Assembly (NCBI GenBank): GCA_031253835.1
Contig: JAIRVP010000076.1
Span: forward strand, 1-64,000
Length of the DNA stretch: 64,000 bases
DNA from: Burkholderia sp.
Lineage (GTDB): Bacteria; Pseudomonadota; Gammaproteobacteria; Burkholderiales; Burkholderiaceae
Direction: 5' to 3'
The stretch's first letter is position 1; every line of letters begins with the position of its first letter. Positions 46,622-55,347 of the stretch are shown here, in pieces. A model generated the notes under the pieces. That model was given only the letters and a program-made list of their open reading frames with translations. It was not told the origin of the DNA and did not search any database. The translations under genes were made by a program, and so were the position numbers.

Positions 46622-46847
46622 CCCTGACGCGCGCCGCCGCCGTGCGGCGCAAATGCGTCGAAACCGGCAACTTACCGGACGTTCGCGCCACAATCGACAC
46701 GCGAAGCGGCCGATTCGGCGCGGGTTAACGCGCAGTCGTTTTGTACGCGCGAGTCAGTACGCCGTAAGTTTCCGTGCCAATAATCGTCGACAGGCCCGCC
46801 CACCCAAGGCGGCCGCATATCTATATCAAGGGACTTGGAGACGATTC

Positions 46848-48506
46848 ATGGCAACGTTAGGCGGGCAAATTTCGCACTCGCCGATGACGGGCGAAGAGAA
46901 GAAGGTGATCTTCGCGTCGTCGCTCGGCACCGTGTTCGAGTGGTACGACTTTTACCTGGCCGGCTCGCTCGCGGCCTACATCAGCAAGAGCTTCTTTTCC
47001 GGCGTCAATCCGACCGCCGCGTTCATCTTCACGCTGCTCGGCTTCGCCGCCGGCTTCGCGGTGCGGCCGTTCGGCGCGATCGTGTTCGGCCGGCTCGGCG
47101 ATCTCGTCGGCCGCAAGCACACGTTCCTCGTGACGATCGTGATCATGGGCATCTCGACGTTCGTGGTCGGCTTCCTGCCCGGCTACGCGTCGATCGGCAT
47201 CGCCGCGCCCGTGATCTTCATCGCGATGCGGCTGCTGCAGGGCCTCGCGCTCGGCGGCGAGTACGGCGGTGCGGCGACCTACGTCGCCGAACATGCGCCG
47301 GCGAACCGTCGCGGCTTCTACACGGCGTGGATCCAGACGACCGCCACGCTCGGCCTGTTCCTGTCGCTGCTCGTGATCCTCGGCGTGCGCACGTTCATCG
47401 GCGAGGAAGCGTTCGGCAGCTGGGGCTGGCGCGTGCCGTTCGTCGCGTCGATCCTGCTGCTCGCCGTGTCGGTGTGGATCCGGATGCAGCTGAACGAATC
47501 GCCGGTGTTCCTGCGCATCAAGGCGGAAGGCAAGACGTCGAAGGCGCCGCTGACCGAAGCGTTCGGCCAGTGGAAGAACCTGAAGATCGTGATCCTCGCG
47601 CTCATCGGCCTGACGGCCGGCCAGGCCGTCGTGTGGTACACGGGCCAGTTCTACGCGCTGTTCTTCCTCACGCAGACGCTGAAGGTCGACGGTGCCAGCG
47701 CGAACATCCTGATCGCGATCGCGCTGCTGATCGGCACGCCGTTCTTCCTGTTCTTCGGTTCGCTGTCGGACAAGATCGGCCGCAAGCCGATCATCCTCGC
47801 GGGCTGCCTGATCGCGGCGCTGACGTACTTCCCGCTGTTCAAGGCGCTCACGCACTACGCGAACCCGCAGCTCGAGCTCGCGACGCAGAAGGCGCCGATC
47901 ACGGTCCTGGCCGACCCGGCCAGCTGCTCGTTCCAGTTCAACCCGGTAGGCACGTCGAAGTTCACCAGTTCCTGCGACATCGCGAAAAGTGCGCTCGCGA
48001 AGGCCGGCCTGAACTACGAGAACGTCGCGGCGCCGGCCGGCACGCAGGCCGAGATCAAGGTCGGCGACACGGTGATCCAGACCTACGACGGCAAGGCGGC
48101 CGACGCGAAGGCGCAAGGTGCGGCGTTCGACAAGACGCTCGCGTCGACGCTGAAGGGCGCCGGCTATCCGGCGAAGGCCGACCCGACGCAGCTCAACTGG
48201 CCGATGACGATCGTGATCCTGACGATCCTCGTGATCTACGTGACGATGGTCTACGGCCCGATCGCCGCGATGCTGGTCGAGATGTTCCCGACGCGGATCC
48301 GCTACACGTCGATGTCGCTGCCCTATCACATCGGCAACGGCTGGTTCGGCGGCTTCCTGCCGGCGACCGCGTTCGCGATCGTCGCGGCGAAGGGCGACAT
48401 CTATTCGGGGCTCTGGTATCCGATCGTGATCGCGCTGGCCACGTTCGTGATCGGCCTGCTGTTCGTCAAGGAGACGAAGGACTCGAACATCTACGCGCAG
48501 GATTGA
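46848..48506 (+). CDS. MHS-family MFS transporter with a large soluble insertion
   Basis: A 552-residue transporter of the metabolite:H+ symporter branch (EWYDFYLAGSLA in TM1, GRLGDLVGRKHTF between TM2 and TM3, QGLALGGEYGGAATYVAEHAP). Normal members are about 430-450 residues. Here about 115 extra residues (about 335-448) lie between TM9-10 and the next helix. The insertion holds two cysteines (360 and 376) and a hydrophilic, possibly folded segment (AEIKVGDTVIQTYDGKAADA). By the positive-inside pattern it should face the periplasm. GGAG lies 7 bp before the start at 46848. Follows the TctDE-like pair by 226 bp. Substrate unknown, probably an organic acid. Confidence 0.9.
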   Translation: MATLGGQISHSPMTGEEKKVIFASSLGTVFEWYDFYLAGSLAAYISKSFFSGVNPTAAFIFTLLGFAAGFAVRPFGAIVFGRLGDLVGRKHTFLVTIVIMGISTFVVGFLPGYASIGIAAPVIFIAMRLLQGLALGGEYGGAATYVAEHAPANRRGFYTAWIQTTATLGLFLSLLVILGVRTFIGEEAFGSWGWRVPFVASILLLAVSVWIRMQLNESPVFLRIKAEGKTSKAPLTEAFGQWKNLKIVILALIGLTAGQAVVWYTGQFYALFFLTQTLKVDGASANILIAIALLIGTPFFLFFGSLSDKIGRKPIILAGCLIAALTYFPLFKALTHYANPQLELATQKAPITVLADPASCSFQFNPVGTSKFTSSCDIAKSALAKAGLNYENVAAPAGTQAEIKVGDTVIQTYDGKAADAKAQGAAFDKTLASTLKGAGYPAKADPTQLNWPMTIVILTILVIYVTMVYGPIAAMLVEMFPTRIRYTSMSLPYHIGNGWFGGFLPATAFAIVAAKGDIYSGLWYPIVIALATFVIGLLFVKETKDSNIYAQD

Positions 48507-48562
48507 TGTCGCCCGGGCGGGCGGGGAGCGGTTGCCGGGCGGGACGTTCCGGCGGCCCGCAA

Positions 48563-48609
48563 CCGGCCCTGCCGTCAGGTCGACATGGGCCGGCTGGCAG
48601 CTTTTTTTC
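48563..48609 (+). terminator. Possible terminator of the MHS transporter gene
   Basis: CCGGCCC (48563-48569) and GGGCCGG (48587-48593) form a 7-bp stem around a 17-base loop, followed after 8 bases by TTTTTTT. The long gap between stem and T run makes it weak. Confidence 0.35.
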
Positions 48610-48629
48610 ACGGAAGATGGAAAAAGCTG

Positions 48630-48658
48630 TTGACAGCTCGGCGGCATATCTACATAAT
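48630..48658 (+). promoter_or_regulatory. Promoter of tRNA-Met
   Basis: A consensus -35 TTGACA (48630-48635) and a -10 CATAAT (48653-48658) are separated by 17 bp. The -10 ends 12 bp before the tRNA, so the start point would be at about 48665. Confidence 0.75.
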
Positions 48659-48670
48659 TTGATTCTTCAC

Positions 48671-49323
<653 letters not shown>

Positions 49324-49473
49324 TTCATTGCTCCTGCTTCGGAAAATCCGGGGTGTCGCGAAACGGCACACCGACGATACCCGATCAACGCGGCTTGCTG
49401 CTCGACCATCGTCGACAGCACTACCCCGCTTTGCGGGCACAATGGCCATCAAGCCTCCAGCCGACAACGCCAG

Positions 49474-49848
49474 ATGACCCCGACCACACCCGACAAGACA
49501 TGGCGCATCGCCGCCCTCGCACTGGCCGCCATTGCGCTCTGCTATGTCGGCGCAGGCGCTCCGGCACTCTCCCGCCTGCTGGATCCGGCCGTGATCGGCG
49601 AGGGTCTCGCGCTCAAGCCGATCACTTACCACTGGGTCAATCACGCCGACCGTGCGATCCCTGAGGCCGACCTGTTCGCGAGCCGCTTCTACGTCCTCGT
49701 GCTCGCCGCATTCACGTCACTGACCGCGCTGCTCGCACTCGACGCCCATCGCAACCGAGGGCGCTTCGCGTTCGTGCTCGGCTGGGCCTTCGTCATGCTG
49801 ATCGTGCTCGTCAACGCGCAGATCCAAGCGTTCTACAACGTGGGCTGA
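49474..49848 (+). CDS. Small integral membrane protein
   Basis: A 124-residue protein with about three hydrophobic helices (IAALALAAIALCYVGAG; FYVLVLAAFTSLTALLAL; FAFVLGWAFVMLIVLVNA). The loop after the first helix is soluble. No family recognised. The next membrane-protein gene starts 3 bp after its stop, so the two are probably co-translated partners. Divergent from the tRNA-overlapping gene. Confidence 0.72.
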   Translation: MTPTTPDKTWRIAALALAAIALCYVGAGAPALSRLLDPAVIGEGLALKPITYHWVNHADRAIPEADLFASRFYVLVLAAFTSLTALLALDAHRNRGRFAFVLGWAFVMLIVLVNAQIQAFYNVG

Positions 49849-49851
49849 CCG

Positions 49852-50196
49852 ATGAAACGACGCATCGCGATCGTCGTCGCCACCGTGTTCACGCTGATCG
49901 GGCTCATGCCCGTCGCCGGCACGCTCGCCAACCTGTCGACGCTCGACCAGTTGCGCCATCTGCTGAGCTACGACTACATGAGCTTCGCGGACAGCCTGGT
50001 CGAACAAGACTTTGGCGATTTCGCCAACGACTTCTACGCGGGCGTCGGGCTGATGCTCGTCGGCGGCACGCTCTTCATCCGGATCGAACGCACTCGCCCG
50101 ATCGCCCGCATCGTCATGTCGCTGCTGTTCGCGCTCCTGGCCTTCAGTCTCGTCTACGCGTGCCTGCATCCGCGCATCGGCATACGGCCATTCTGA
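49852..50196 (+). CDS. Small integral membrane protein
   Basis: A 114-residue protein with an N-terminal helix (IAIVVATVFTLIGLMPVAG), a polar acidic loop (about 33-60), and two further helices (GVGLMLVGGTLFI; IVMSLLFALLAFSLVYACL). No family recognised. Starts 3 bp after the preceding gene. Convergent with the LysR gene, 36 bp apart. Confidence 0.72.
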   Translation: MKRRIAIVVATVFTLIGLMPVAGTLANLSTLDQLRHLLSYDYMSFADSLVEQDFGDFANDFYAGVGLMLVGGTLFIRIERTRPIARIVMSLLFALLAFSLVYACLHPRIGIRPF

Positions 50197-50232
50197 GCGG
50201 CCGCGACGCGTGCAGCCAAGCGCGCGCGCCGG

Positions 50233-51207
50233 CTACGCCGCCACCGAACGACGCGGCTCCCGCGCCGCCTGCGCCCCCACCCGCCCGCGCCAGTTCTCCC
50301 CGCCCTCCAGCGACGGCGTCGACTCGAACACCTCCGCGATCCAGTCGGCGAACACGCGCACCTTCTGCGACAGGTGCCGGTTGTGCGGATACACGATCGA
50401 AATCGGCTTCGGCTTCGGATTGCAGTCCGGCAGCACCTCGACCAGCGAGCCGTCGAGCAGGTTCGGCAGCACCATGAACAGCGTCGGCTGAATCATCCCG
50501 AACCCTTCGAGCCCGCACGTCACGTAGGCATCCGAATCGTTGACCGTGACGCTGCCGTTCATCCGCACCTCGAACGGCTTGCCGTCGATCATGAACACCC
50601 ACGGAATCGCCCGCGCACCGTGGCTCGACCGGAAATTCACCGCATGGTGATCGGCGAGATCGGCAATCTCGTGCGGCTCGCCGTGACGCGCGAGGTAATC
50701 GGGCGACGCGCAGGTCACGCGCTTCAGCATCCCGATGCGCCGCGCGACCATCGACGAATCCTCGAGCGGCCCCACGCGGATCATGCAGTCGATGCCCTCT
50801 TCCACCGGATCCACGTGACGGTCGGACAGCCCCAGCTCGAGCGTGATGTCCGGATAACGCTGCCGGAAAATCGACAGCGACGGCAGCACGATGCGCCGCC
50901 CGAGCGAACTCGGCATGTGGACGCGCAGCACGCCGCTCGGCTTGCGGTTGCCGGTCTGGAAACTCGCGTCGGCCTCCGCGATCTCCGAGATGATCTTCGT
51001 GCAATGCTCGTAGTACGCGGCGCCTTCCGGCGTCAGCGACAGCCGGCGCGTCGTCCGGTGCATCAGGCGCACGCCGAGCAGCGCCTCGAGATTCTGGATG
51101 ATGGTCGTCACCGACGCGCGCGGCATCGCGAGCGTGTCGGCCGCGCGCGTGAAGCTGTTCGCGTCGACCACTCGGGTAAAAACTTCCATTGCCTGGATTC
51201 GGTCCAT
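50233..51207 (-). CDS. LysR-family transcriptional regulator
   Basis: A 324-residue regulator. Start at 51207 (MDRIQAMEVFTRVVDANSF) with GGGGGAG 6 bp upstream. N-terminal HTH (AADTLAMPRASVTTIIQNLEALLGVRL) and a substrate-binding-type effector domain (about 90-300). It resembles the large group of AaeR-like regulators with the MDRIQAM start. C-terminal tail is low-complexity. No target gene is obvious; the genes on either side belong to other units. Confidence 0.9.
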   Translation of the reverse strand: MDRIQAMEVFTRVVDANSFTRAADTLAMPRASVTTIIQNLEALLGVRLMHRTTRRLSLTPEGAAYYEHCTKIISEIAEADASFQTGNRKPSGVLRVHMPSSLGRRIVLPSLSIFRQRYPDITLELGLSDRHVDPVEEGIDCMIRVGPLEDSSMVARRIGMLKRVTCASPDYLARHGEPHEIADLADHHAVNFRSSHGARAIPWVFMIDGKPFEVRMNGSVTVNDSDAYVTCGLEGFGMIQPTLFMVLPNLLDGSLVEVLPDCNPKPKPISIVYPHNRHLSQKVRVFADWIAEVFESTPSLEGGENWRGRVGAQAAREPRRSVAA

Positions 51208-51340
51208 GCTGCTCCCCCTTCGAATCGCCCAACGGAACAGAATAGAGCGCGCGACGGGCGTGGCACAAGCCCCCGCCGATTGTTCTCCGATCCTGAATAG
51301 TTTCGGTGCTTCGGACTCGAAATCGTCCGGTTTCCGTTCA

Positions 51341-51410
51341 GTTGCGGACGGCCGGTTGCGGACGGCCGGTTGCGGACGGCCGGTCGCGGACGGCCGGTTG
51401 CGGACGGCCG
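51341..51410. repeat. Five tandem copies of a 14-bp unit
   Basis: GTTGCGGACGGCCG is repeated five times without gaps; only the fourth copy has one change (GTCGCGG). Each unit ends in the palindrome CGGCCG. It lies in the 232-bp region between the LysR start and the GlxA-type gene stop. The unit is not a multiple of three, so it is not a coding repeat. Confidence 0.95.
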
Positions 51411-51439
51411 TCGCTCCGACCCCGGTCACGTGCCGTGCG

Positions 51440-52411
51440 TCATCGCACAAACCGCTCGCGATAGCCTTGCGGCGACACGCCCAGCACGCGCACGAAACTC
51501 CGCCGCAGCGTCTCCTCCGAACCGAAGCCGCAGCGCGCGGCGATCCGCTTGACGGGCCACGCCGTTTCGCCGAGCAGGCGCTGCGCGGCCTCGACGCGGA
51601 TCTGTTCGACCGCGCGCGCGGGCGTGCGGCCCGTGCCCGCACGATAGTGGCGCACGAAGCTGCGCTCGCTCATGCGCACGCGCTCGGCCAGCGCGGGCAC
51701 CGACAGGTCGGCCGTCAGGTGCTCGGCCATCCACGCATGCAGTTCGCCGAACCGGTCTTCGGTGCGCTGCATCGACAGCATCGCGCTGAACTGCGCCTGT
51801 CCGCCCGGACGCTTCAGGAACACGACGAGTTCGCGCGCGACGTCGAGCGCGGTCGCGCGACCGAGATCCTCCTCGACCAGCGCGAGTGCGAGATCGATGC
51901 CGGCCGTCACGCCGGCCGACGTCCACAGCGCGCCTTCGCGGATGAAGATCGGATCGGATTCGACGCGCACGTTCGGGTAGCGCGCCGCGAATTCGTCGCA
52001 GCGCGCCCAGTGCGTGACCGCGCGCCGCCCGTCGAGCAGGCCGGCCTCGGCGAGCAGGAATGCGCCGGTACAGACCGACGCCACGCGCCGCGCGCGCCCG
52101 GCCTGCCGTTGCACCCAGCGCACCAGCCGCGCATCCTTCGACGCCGCATGCACGCCCTTGCCGCCGGCGACGATCAGCGTATCGGGATGGCGCGCGGCCG
52201 AGCGCAGCGACTCGGCCATCACGACGAGGCCCGACGACGTCTCGACGGGCCCGGCTTCGGCCGCAACGACGCGCGGCGCATACGGCGCCGGCTGCCCGCG
52301 CTCCAGCGCGAGTTCGTTGACGGATGCGAACACCTGCAGCGGCCCCGACACGTCGAGCAGTTGCGCACGCGGGAACGCGAGGACCAGGATCGAACGCGGG
52401 GCGGCAGGCAT
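51440..52411 (-). CDS. GlxA-family transcriptional regulator (DJ-1/PfpI domain plus AraC HTH)
   Basis: A 323-residue protein with a DJ-1/PfpI domain (about 5-180; RVASVCTGAFLLAEAGLLDG with the elbow Cys) and a C-terminal AraC domain (about 215-315; RVRMSERSFVRHYRAGTGRT and RIAARCGFGSEETLRRSFVR). The ATG at 52411 is preferred over an upstream TTG; its ribosome site is weak. Divergent from the PfpI-protein gene, which shares the CTGA elbow, so that gene is its likely target. Confidence 0.88.
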   Translation of the reverse strand: MPAAPRSILVLAFPRAQLLDVSGPLQVFASVNELALERGQPAPYAPRVVAAEAGPVETSSGLVVMAESLRSAARHPDTLIVAGGKGVHAASKDARLVRWVQRQAGRARRVASVCTGAFLLAEAGLLDGRRAVTHWARCDEFAARYPNVRVESDPIFIREGALWTSAGVTAGIDLALALVEEDLGRATALDVARELVVFLKRPGGQAQFSAMLSMQRTEDRFGELHAWMAEHLTADLSVPALAERVRMSERSFVRHYRAGTGRTPARAVEQIRVEAAQRLLGETAWPVKRIAARCGFGSEETLRRSFVRVLGVSPQGYRERFVR

Positions 52412-52438
52412 GACGATTGGCTGAAAACGTGGGTGATA

Positions 52439-52452
52439 TGGCAATTTCGCCA
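52439..52452. promoter_or_regulatory. Short dyad TGGC-N6-GCCA in the GlxA/PfpI divergent region
   Basis: A 14-bp dyad lies 28 bp from the regulator start and 76 bp from the PfpI gene start. It is a candidate binding site for the adjacent AraC-type regulator; short dyads like this also arise by chance. Confidence 0.3.
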
Positions 52453-52528
52453 AACACTACGCGCCTAGAATCGATCTGTCCATCCCGTGCCGGCACCGGC
52501 GCGCCCCTCTTCCACTCGGAGTCTTCGC

Positions 52529-53212
52529 ATGACCCTGCATATCGGCCTTCTCGTGTTTCCGGGCGTCCAGCAACTCGATCTCACCGGCCCGCACGACGTG
52601 CTCGCGTCGCTGCCCGACGCAGCCGTCCATCTGGTCTGGAAATCGCGCGACACCGTCGCGTCGAGCAGCGGCCTCGCACTCACGCCGACCTGCACGTTCG
52701 ACGACTGCCCGCCGCTCGACGTGATCTGCATTCCGGGCGGCATCGGGATCAACGAGCTGCTGCTCGACGCCGAAACGATCGCGTTCGTCCAGCAGCGCGC
52801 GGCCGCCGCACGCTATGTGACGTCCGTCTGCACGGGCGCGCTGCTGCTCGGCGTGGCCGGCCTGCTGCGCGGGCGCCGCGCGACGACGCACTGGGCGTTC
52901 CACGCGCTGCTCGAACCACTGGGTGCGGTGCCCGTGCGGGAGCGCGTCGTGCGCGACGGCAACCTGATCACGGGCGGCGGCGTGACGGCCGGCATCGACT
53001 TCGCGCTGACGATCGCCGCCGAGCTGGCGGGCGACGAAGAAGCGCAGGCGATTCAGCTGCAGCTTGAATACGCGCCTGCGCCGCCGTTCGAGTCCGGCTC
53101 GCCCGACACCGCGCCGGCAGCGGTCGTGAAGCGCGTCACCGAGCGGTCGGCGGCCGGCTTCGCGAAGCGCAAGGCGATCGTCGAGCAGGCGCTGCGCGCG
53201 ATGTCGCGCTGA
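52529..53212 (+). CDS. DJ-1/PfpI-family protein (isonitrile hydratase-like)
   Basis: A 227-residue single-domain protein: MTLHIGLLVFPGVQQLDLTGP at the start, ICIPGGIGINELL, and the nucleophile elbow VTSVCTGALLLGVAGLL. The sequence is close to isonitrile hydratase (InhA-type), which hydrates isonitriles to N-formamides using this Cys. A C-terminal region follows the core (about 185-227). GGAG precedes the start. It is divergent from a GlxA-type regulator and 59 bp upstream of a cupin gene. Confidence 0.82.
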   Translation: MTLHIGLLVFPGVQQLDLTGPHDVLASLPDAAVHLVWKSRDTVASSSGLALTPTCTFDDCPPLDVICIPGGIGINELLLDAETIAFVQQRAAAARYVTSVCTGALLLGVAGLLRGRRATTHWAFHALLEPLGAVPVRERVVRDGNLITGGGVTAGIDFALTIAAELAGDEEAQAIQLQLEYAPAPPFESGSPDTAPAAVVKRVTERSAAGFAKRKAIVEQALRAMSR

Positions 53213-53271
53213 ATGCAGATACGTAGAAAGAGACGGAAAGACGACGCGCATGCGCGCCGGAGAACGCATCG

Positions 53272-53583
53272 ATGAACATTATCCGGAGTGCAGACTTCAC
53301 GGCGGACCGCGCGTGGGGCGCGCTCGACATCGCGAACCTGAACGGCATCACGGTGCGGTTGCACTGGACCGACGCGCCCTATCGATGGCACGTGAACGAC
53401 GGCGAGGAGGTGTTCGCGGTACTCGACGGCCGTGTCGAGATGCGCTATCGCGCAGCCGGCGTCGAGCACGCGACCGTGCTCGAAACGGGCGACGTCTTCC
53501 ACGCGACGGTGGGGACCGAGCATGTCGCGCATCCGCTCGGCGAAGCGCGCATCCTCGTGATCGAAACGGCAGGCAGCGCCTGA
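53272..53583 (+). CDS. Single-domain cupin protein
   Basis: A 103-residue cupin. The barrel motifs are recognisable (HVNDGEEVFAVLDGRVEM and GDVFHATVGTEHVA), though the metal-site pattern is partial: His, two Glu and a later His. Likely a small metal-binding protein or enzyme. It follows the PfpI gene by 59 bp and may be in the same unit. Function unknown. Confidence 0.82.
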   Translation: MNIIRSADFTADRAWGALDIANLNGITVRLHWTDAPYRWHVNDGEEVFAVLDGRVEMRYRAAGVEHATVLETGDVFHATVGTEHVAHPLGEARILVIETAGSA

Positions 53584-53629
53584 CGGCAGGCAGCGGTCGC
53601 GCGACGACGACGCACGACAGTGGCGGGCC

Positions 53630-53914
53630 TCAGCCCGTGATCGTCCCCGTTGCCTGCGACGGAATCAGTTTCGGCTGCGGCGTGCACAGGCACTGGCACA
53701 GGTCGTGTTCGAGCGCGACGACCTTGCCCATCACGGTCATCGTCCGCTCGCCGCCGTCCGATACGATCACGCCAGTCGTCTTGCACGTGGCGCACAACAC
53801 CGGTGCGCCGAGATACGCGAGTTCGCGTCCGTCGAACGACGAATTGGCGATCCCTTCGAGCACCACGCCACCGTGGTCGGTCGTATCGCCCTTCAGAATG
53901 AATTTGCGGCTCAT
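53630..53914 (-). CDS. PAAR-domain protein
   Basis: A 94-residue protein reading ILKGDTTDHGGVVLEGIAN at the start, the PAAR pattern, and ending in a conserved gly-rich tail. PAAR proteins cap the VgrG spike of type VI secretion systems. Five cysteines in two clusters (LCATCKT and CQCLC) are more than in most PAAR proteins. GGAG precedes the start. No other type VI genes lie in the window, so it is an orphan. It is downstream of the porin gene by 138 bp. Confidence 0.82.
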   Translation of the reverse strand: MSRKFILKGDTTDHGGVVLEGIANSSFDGRELAYLGAPVLCATCKTTGVIVSDGGERTMTVMGKVVALEHDLCQCLCTPQPKLIPSQATGTITG

Positions 53915-54052
53915 GTGTCCTCTCCCTCGGAAACGCCGCGCAACGCGGCAACACGGCCGCGCACGGGCAATCGGAATCCGCCCGTCGGTCGCAGGCGTTC
54001 CGCGAGCATATCACCGCTCGCGGCGGCCGCCCGCCGGCCGCCGCCCCACCCG

Positions 54053-55255
54053 TCAGAATTTGTGGCGCATGCCGATCCGCGCCTCGAACTGGCGATCGTT
54101 CGCCGACGCGCCGGGCCCGTTGATCGCGGCGACCGCCGCACGCCCCGTCGAATCGGTACCCGATGCACGCTGATAGACGGCGGTCAGGTACACGTCGGTG
54201 CGTTTCGACAGGAAATAGTCGAGCCCGGCCGCGACCTGGTGGTACGTCGCGCCGTCGCGGCCGTTCACGCCGCCGCCGCGCGTGTAGTCGTACGCGACGC
54301 CGCCGAACAGGTAGGGCGTGAACTGGTAGCGCACGCTGGCCTCGACGTTGTTGAACACCGCGTTGCCGGACACGCCGCCGGGGTTCGGCCCGGACGACAG
54401 GTCGCCGAGCCGGCGGAACGACGTGTTCGTGTACATCGCGCCGAGCGTCACCGCGCCGATCGCATAGGTGCCGCCCGCCGCCGCAACCTGCAGCGTGCGC
54501 GCCGACGCATAGCCGGAATACACGGGCGACAGCATGTTGTTGCCCGGCACGCCGCCGACGACCGGCGCGGGGCTGCCCGTCGTGCCGAAGAACGACACGT
54601 TCGGGTTGCGCGCATTCAGGTAGCCGGCCGCGACCGCGAGCGGCCCGCGCGTGTAGCCGGCCGTCATCGACCACACCTGGTTGCGCGTCGCCGCGCCCGC
54701 GATGCCGCCCACGCCGTACATCGCCGCGAAGCGGAAGCCGCCGTAATCGTTGCTCGTGAACTTGATCGCGTTGTTGGTCGAGTTCGCGTTGTTCACGTTG
54801 TCGAGATCGCCGGGGTGCGCAACCATGTAGCCGCCGAACAGCGCGGCGACCTCGAGCGGCCCGAGGAAGTCGACGTTGGTGTCGTACTGGCGCCCGAGCG
54901 TGACGGTGCCGAACGGCCCCGACAGCCCGACGAACGCCTTCTTGCCGAACATCAGCCCGCCCTGCCCGAGCTTGCCGGTGCTCGGATCGAAGCCGTTCTC
55001 GAGCGTGAAGACGGCTGCCAGCCCGCCGCCGAGATCCTCGACGCCGCGCAGCCCCCAGCGGCTCGCCTGCTGCACGCCGCCGAGCATCCGCCACGCCGGC
55101 TTGCCGCTCACGGTGTCGTTCGGCCCGGCGACCGCGAGGTTGCTCGTGTAGGTCAGCCCTTCGTCGACAATGCCGTACAGCGTCACGCTGCTCTGTGCGT
55201 GCGCCGCACCCGCGATCAGCGCGACGCCCGCGCCTGCCCACAGCCGTTTTTTCAT
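54053..55255 (-). CDS. General porin (OmpC/OpcP-like trimeric porin)
   Basis: A 400-residue outer-membrane porin. A signal (MKKRLWAGAGVALIAGAAHA) is followed by QSSVTLYGIVDEGLTYTSN, the standard start of Burkholderiales porins, and the sequence ends in the required aromatic (RIGMRHKF). The SRWGLRGVEDLGGGL and FGTVTLGRQYD segments are typical. It lets small solutes cross the outer membrane. Start at 55255 with GGAGAC upstream. 92 bp after the amidase stop, in a transporter-amidase-porin row on the minus strand. Confidence 0.92.
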   Translation of the reverse strand: MKKRLWAGAGVALIAGAAHAQSSVTLYGIVDEGLTYTSNLAVAGPNDTVSGKPAWRMLGGVQQASRWGLRGVEDLGGGLAAVFTLENGFDPSTGKLGQGGLMFGKKAFVGLSGPFGTVTLGRQYDTNVDFLGPLEVAALFGGYMVAHPGDLDNVNNANSTNNAIKFTSNDYGGFRFAAMYGVGGIAGAATRNQVWSMTAGYTRGPLAVAAGYLNARNPNVSFFGTTGSPAPVVGGVPGNNMLSPVYSGYASARTLQVAAAGGTYAIGAVTLGAMYTNTSFRRLGDLSSGPNPGGVSGNAVFNNVEASVRYQFTPYLFGGVAYDYTRGGGVNGRDGATYHQVAAGLDYFLSKRTDVYLTAVYQRASGTDSTGRAAVAAINGPGASANDRQFEARIGMRHKF

Positions 55256-55347
55256 CGGAAGGTCTCCATTGCGCGGGTCGAATGGCAAAACGCAGGCGTG
55301 CGCGTCCCCCGCAGGCGCGCGGCCTGCTCCGGTACACACCGGAACGG

